Both the position numbers and the translations under genes were made by a program. Of a DNA stretch of 64,000 nucleotides, positions 60,116 through 64,000 are shown one piece after another (positions within the stretch are counted from its first letter, which is position 1; each line of letters starts with the position of its first letter). Under the pieces are notes generated by a model. It saw nothing but the letters and a program-made list of their open reading frames with translations. It made no database searches and was not told the DNA's origin. Origin of the DNA: Avena insularis (lineage: Eukaryota > Streptophyta > Magnoliopsida > Poales > Poaceae); assembly GCA_023614405.1 (NCBI GenBank), contig CM042688.1, positions 381,411,331 through 381,475,330 on the forward strand, given 5' to 3'.

Positions 60116-62340
60116 CTCATTAATTAAATCATAACTTTAATTCCGTAATTCCGAATTCGACAAATAATATGTTTAAATCGATCAGCACGACGAGCCCGTT
60201 CTGTTTATGCATTCCATGATATGAATTGAATGATGCATCATATAAATACTTAAAAACCTGAATGGTTTATGCAAGTAAAACTTGACCAAATAATTAATAA
60301 AAATGCTTATTTCTTGTTTCCACACCTCACCCTTGCCATGCTATGTTATACCATGCAATTGTGCATCATTCCATCATGGCATACCTTGTTTGCTTGTTGC
60401 ATATGATTTATACGATTGTGCAATGTATTTATTTTGGCCCTTGTGTGTTTGGTTTTTATCCAGATAGACACTGAGCAAGGAGAATACCAGGAGCCTCAGG
60501 AGTATTATCCGGATCTTTCTTATTCTGCAACTAGACTGTCAGGCAAGCAATTACCCATGCTTGCATACATATAGTACCTATGCCTCTATCTTATTCTTGC
60601 ATCATTGAGTCACGATTGCATTAAATTGAATCCCAAGTATTGCATAGCCTTTACTTTTAAACCCCATCGAAGCTTGTACCTCAGTCCCATGAGACATTAC
60701 TGCAGAAGTTGTTTGAGTCATGCGAGTCGTAGAATTGCATGTGTAGGGTTTGTGCGAGTCTTTGGATAACGAGGTACCTAAACAACTTACCTGGGTAGTA
60801 ATGGGATAACTAATGAAAGAGGCATCGGTGAGCATTATCTTCTATGTGATTCTTTAAGCTCACTTGTGTCCTGTAGGACCCCGAGTACTTGATTCCTGTT
60901 CCTTGACTATTCGCACTATCCATATACGAGACCCTATGGATCCCCCTTTGCCTGAGCTTGATTCACACTTTATTTCTTGGGGCCACAAACTAGTTTGGGG
61001 CTTTATTACTATCATGTACTTATGCCATGCCTTACTGCTTTATTTACGATTGTGCGTGAAGCACCTGTACTGTTTAGGACTTGTGACACGTTTTCGCGGT
61101 ATCGACAAGTCCAGCCACACTTTCGGGTTCCCAGTCATTTACGGCCGTCTACACAAACCTTGGGTCCGTCTCGGAGCCAGCCAACTTCGTTGCGGGTAGC
61201 TTAATTGGGTGGCCCCCTGAAATCATTTATAAATCCTGTGAATGCGTTGTCGTGAGGCCTCGTTGCGTTTTATTTGGTTCTTCTCGAGATTGATCGTGTG
61301 TGTGTTGCTATTTGTGCACCCCTGCAGGGTAAATCTTTCTGAAAGTCGTGTCCGCGGTTATGGATGACTTGGAGCACAATTTCTCGATCATAGACAAGCA
61401 TAACTAAAGTACCGCCTTTAATTTGACTAAGACATGACTAGTAAATAGTGCAACACTCATGGAATGGTTAATAAAATTGTCAACGGATGGGATGTTCTTC
61501 CGCCTTCTCGTTGGTAAGCAAGAAGGAGGACGAGCGATGTTTATTTATGTTGCCTATATGACTGTTGCTATTAATTAACAGGCGTCCGTCCATCTCTGGT
61601 TGGGCGGATGTGTAGCGAGTCTCTATAGCTCTTTGTAGATATCATCTTTCGCTGCAATTGCGTCACCCCCAGGTTGTTCCCTTTAGCTGCATTAAGACTT
61701 GCTGATTACCCCTAGGGTCTCACATGATAAATATTTGGTTCAGATGGACAGGTATACTCTCAGGAAGGTTACTGGGTTGAGGAGACGGATGGTGGTGGCA
61801 ACGACTATCCGGTGTAGAGATTCCGGGGATGGAGATCCATGAGATCTGTGGGCGGAATGTGCTTATTTTCAGGGCATCTTATGCTGATTTGCTTCTTATC
61901 CGTACTCGGATCATGTTATCCGCTTCCGCTTGATACTCTGTTGCATGATGTTTGAGGATGTATCCTAAAATATTATATCTAATTAGGATATTTGGATCTT
62001 GCCGTATGGCGTTGAATATTTCTGCTTTTATTGTTCTAGATGGTGTGACTCTGATGTCTATTGTAAGTCGCAGACATACATACTCATTTGTGTCTGTCGT
62101 GGTCGCGTTACCTGTCGCTTACGCTGCTCGCTCTTGTCCCGATGTTCTTGAAAGTGGATAAGGTGGTAGGCCAGTACCGTGCCCTGCTCCGCTTCGACGG
62201 GCCTACACGTGGGTGGCCATGGGCCTCCGTGGTAGAATCACTTATCCACTTTTGGTTCATCCAGGCTCGTGCTTAGAGCGTAATGTCCGAGGTATAGGCA
62301 CTACCCTCCATTAGTCGTCGGGCGCTCCACATCGGCGTCA
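60116..62340. other. LTR-retrotransposon-like non-coding sequence (right part)
   Basis: AT-rich, then mixed sequence without polyprotein motifs. It includes TGTGCACCCCTGCAGGGTAA (about 61312-61331), a phrase I associate with grass LTR elements but cannot assign to a family. It is possibly the continuation of the sequence that began at 54574. Confidence 0.4.
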
Positions 62341-62540
62341 TGGAAATCGGTGCGGCCGGACGAGGACCAGCGGCAGCCCGTCTGTAGCAGCCGCCGTCGA
62401 GCTAGACGAGGACGTGGACCACCGGCCGTTGTCTTGCACCATGTTTCCCAGCCGCAGCAGTACTCCTCCTCCCCCATCTACACTGCTTCCCAGCCTCATC
62501 TACACCGGCAGCAGTACTCCTCCGCAGCAGTGCTTGCAAG
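62341..62540 (+). other. Putative 5' exon of the PIF/Harbinger element
   Basis: GC-rich leader with several CAGCAGTACTCCTCC repeats ending in TTGCAAG followed by GTACTAG, a donor-like site. The next acceptor is TTCTTTAG at 62731-62738, directly before the transposase ATG. Confidence 0.35.
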
Positions 62541-62738
62541 GTACTAGCAAATACGCTGCAATCTCTTCTTGCCTTTCTTTCCCAATTAATTTGTGTTGTT
62601 GTGGACAGTATACTGAGAATAATCAATCATTTGGCAAATGATTTGTTCACTGCGTGTGTTTGTTTCATCCCATTGTGTGACAATGCTTTGCGCACTGCAA
62701 TGTCATAGTACCAACATGATTTGTTTTTATTTCTTTAG

Positions 62739-63345
62739 ATGGACGATTTGGCAAGAAAATGAAGGCAACTAATTGTGAAAGCAGCCGGCCTCGGGGCTGT
62801 ATTGCTTATATGGTGTTTATCTCAAAAAAAAGCTAGGAAAACTCCGATGATCACAGCAGGTCGTAGGATTGACATGGACATAGCTAGGGAATCAAATCTG
62901 AGATAGATCTATCATTCTACCGATATAAATTGCTCAAATCAGCTAAGAATGAAAAGAGCTACCTTTTTCGTTTGTGCACGTTGTTTAGAGAGAGAGAATT
63001 ACTGAAAGATAGTATTCATACGTCTATCAAGGAACAAGTATCCATGTTTCTCCTAGTAGTTGGTCACAACACACGGTTTAGAGCTCTACAACCAATTTTT
63101 AGAAGATCTATTGAAGTAATCAGTAGGTATTTTAAGGCGGTGTGATGCTGTTGGAGAGTTGCGAGCTGAGATGATCTGTCCTCCATCTACTCATATCCAT
63201 CCCAAAATTCAGGAAAATAACGGCTTCAATCCTTACTTCAAGGTAAATTATTTCAGTTTAAAAGTCTAGATATTGCTGGAATTTGGTAAGACCAATGAAT
63301 AACAAATATTTGTCTTGTCTGAATTAGGATTGTATTGGAGCAATA
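62739..63345 (+). pseudogene. PIF/Harbinger (HARBI1-like) transposase N-terminal half, degenerate
   Basis: ATG at 62739 begins MDDLAR after a TTTAG acceptor. The HTH region is in the frame from 62930: RERELLKDSIHTSIKEQVSM, LLVVGHNTRFRALQPIF and RRSIEVISRYFK. After a frameshift near 63140 it continues AVGELRAEMICPPSTHIHPK, with a GT-AG intron (63243-63327) in phase after PYFK. The next exon starts DCIGAI, the motif leading to the first catalytic Asp (normally GAIDGT). Here the next codon is Asn and the homology changes. Stops at 62760, 62832 and near 62901 also interrupt it. The remaining DDE nuclease is absent. Confidence 0.8.
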
Positions 63346-64000
63346 AATGATGATCTCCGCAAATGGAAGGTTAGGTATCAAAGAATTGAAAAATTGAGAA
63401 TGTTAAGTGTTGCATTGCGGGATGATGATCAAAAAATGATAGTTCTAGAAGAGCAACATTACTTGGGCCACACTCAGGTATGCCATGTTATTGCTAAAAT
63501 CTGTTCTTTATGTCATTACCGCTGAAATCTATTCTTTATGTCATTAGTGCTGAAATCTGGATGTTATGTGTAGGATACTCCTAAGGATGCTGAATTTCTA
63601 AACACACCACTTGTCAACTTTGAATATATGGAAACTTGCCGATAAATTAGCCACGGGCAAGTTTGCAATGGGGTCTAATGAGCCTTTGGGAAAACCCATT
63701 GAGGTAGAGCTTCCAGGGAACCCAATTGATTTGGAGAGCCAACAAACCCATGGAGAAGGCTTTGTGGAAGGTGAAGCCGCTTCAATCTTTGCTGGTCATG
63801 GCATTGATGCCACTACTCCTTCACCTTCTAGCTCAAATAGGAAGAGGAAGAGGGCTTCTACTATTTTGTGCAAAACTTGCCATACATGTCAGAAGCAACA
63901 TGTCAGAAGCATTGCGTGATGTGGCTGGTGCTATCAACAACACTTGCCATACCGAAACCCACCCTGATTTGTACAAAACTGTGATGGACCTTACCCAATG
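63346..64000 (+). pseudogene. PIF/Harbinger ORF with Myb/SANT-like protein (C-terminal part), runs off the window
   Basis: From NDDLRKWKVRYQRIEKLRML through an intron (63478-63573, GTATGC...TGTGTAG) to DTPKDAEFLNTPLVNFEYME this is the second protein PIF elements encode, a Myb/SANT-like DNA-binding protein that works with the transposase. A frameshift near 63645 precedes ADKLATGKFAMG. A basic RKRKRA stretch (about 63840) may be nuclear localising. A small duplication (ACATGTCAGAAGCA twice, 63884-63915) sits before MSEALRDVAGAINNTCHTE, which continues to the window end. Confidence 0.7.

Overview
This is nuclear DNA of a grass, most likely Triticeae or a close Pooideae relative. The evidence is the set of elements present: TA-flanked Stowaway MITEs beginning CTCCCTCC, a Ty3/gypsy chromovirus whose LTRs start TGTAACATCCC, PIF/Harbinger and Mutator-like (MULE) remnants, GC-rich gene fragments and nested insertions. 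The species cannot be fixed from sequence alone. There is no bacterial operon logic. Almost all coding sequence is transposon-derived or decayed, and only one host gene with intact-looking splice structure was recognised.

Layout. 1-2274: no recognisable gene. 2275-28748: about 23 kb of one minisatellite/satellite family (48-, 51- and 40-bp unit types, roughly 480-500 units by my estimate), split into a left and a right array by a 3.3-kb LTR-like segment (11992-15280) that itself carries small blocks of the same repeat. The right array shows segmental higher-order duplications. 28749-31650: decayed gene fragments: a SINA-like zinc-finger pseudogene, a minus-strand ORF with a UIM-like motif, and a GRF zinc finger plus C-terminal membrane-helix pseudogene. 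31987-37097 (minus): a MULE transposase pseudogene with additional upstream exons and an inserted 0.8-kb repeat-rich segment.

37623-41604: an RNase H-like (RVT_3) retro-pseudogene with its own poly-A, broken by two datable insertions: a minus-strand retroposon with a 16-bp target-site duplication (TSD) and a 2.5-kb PIF/Harbinger-type element with a TAA TSD. 41683-50694 (minus): three 3' exons of a NIP30/FAM192A-like (PSME3IP1 family) host gene. One intron holds a 7.9-kb gypsy element (42254-50194, TSD TATAC) inserted at the very edge of a Stowaway MITE. The 5' exons of this gene were not found in the window.

50695-57764: MITEs, a solo LTR with TSD GATGT (51461-51995), a copia RT/RNase H remnant with a TATA box just upstream, and LTR-retrotransposon-like non-coding sequence from 54574. 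57765-60106: a 2.3-kb non-autonomous element with about 31-bp TIRs and near-perfect 9-bp TSDs (MULE-like). 62739-64000: a decayed PIF/Harbinger element whose transposase is fused by deletion, exactly at the first catalytic-Asp motif, to its Myb/SANT-like ORF, running off the window end.

The most unusual item is the 26-kb repeat domain. Each standard unit carries a perfect 8-bp inverted repeat (CATGTGTG/CACACATG), the two dominant unit lengths are multiples of three, and two differently homogenised arrays flank a retrotransposon LTR peppered with repeat units.
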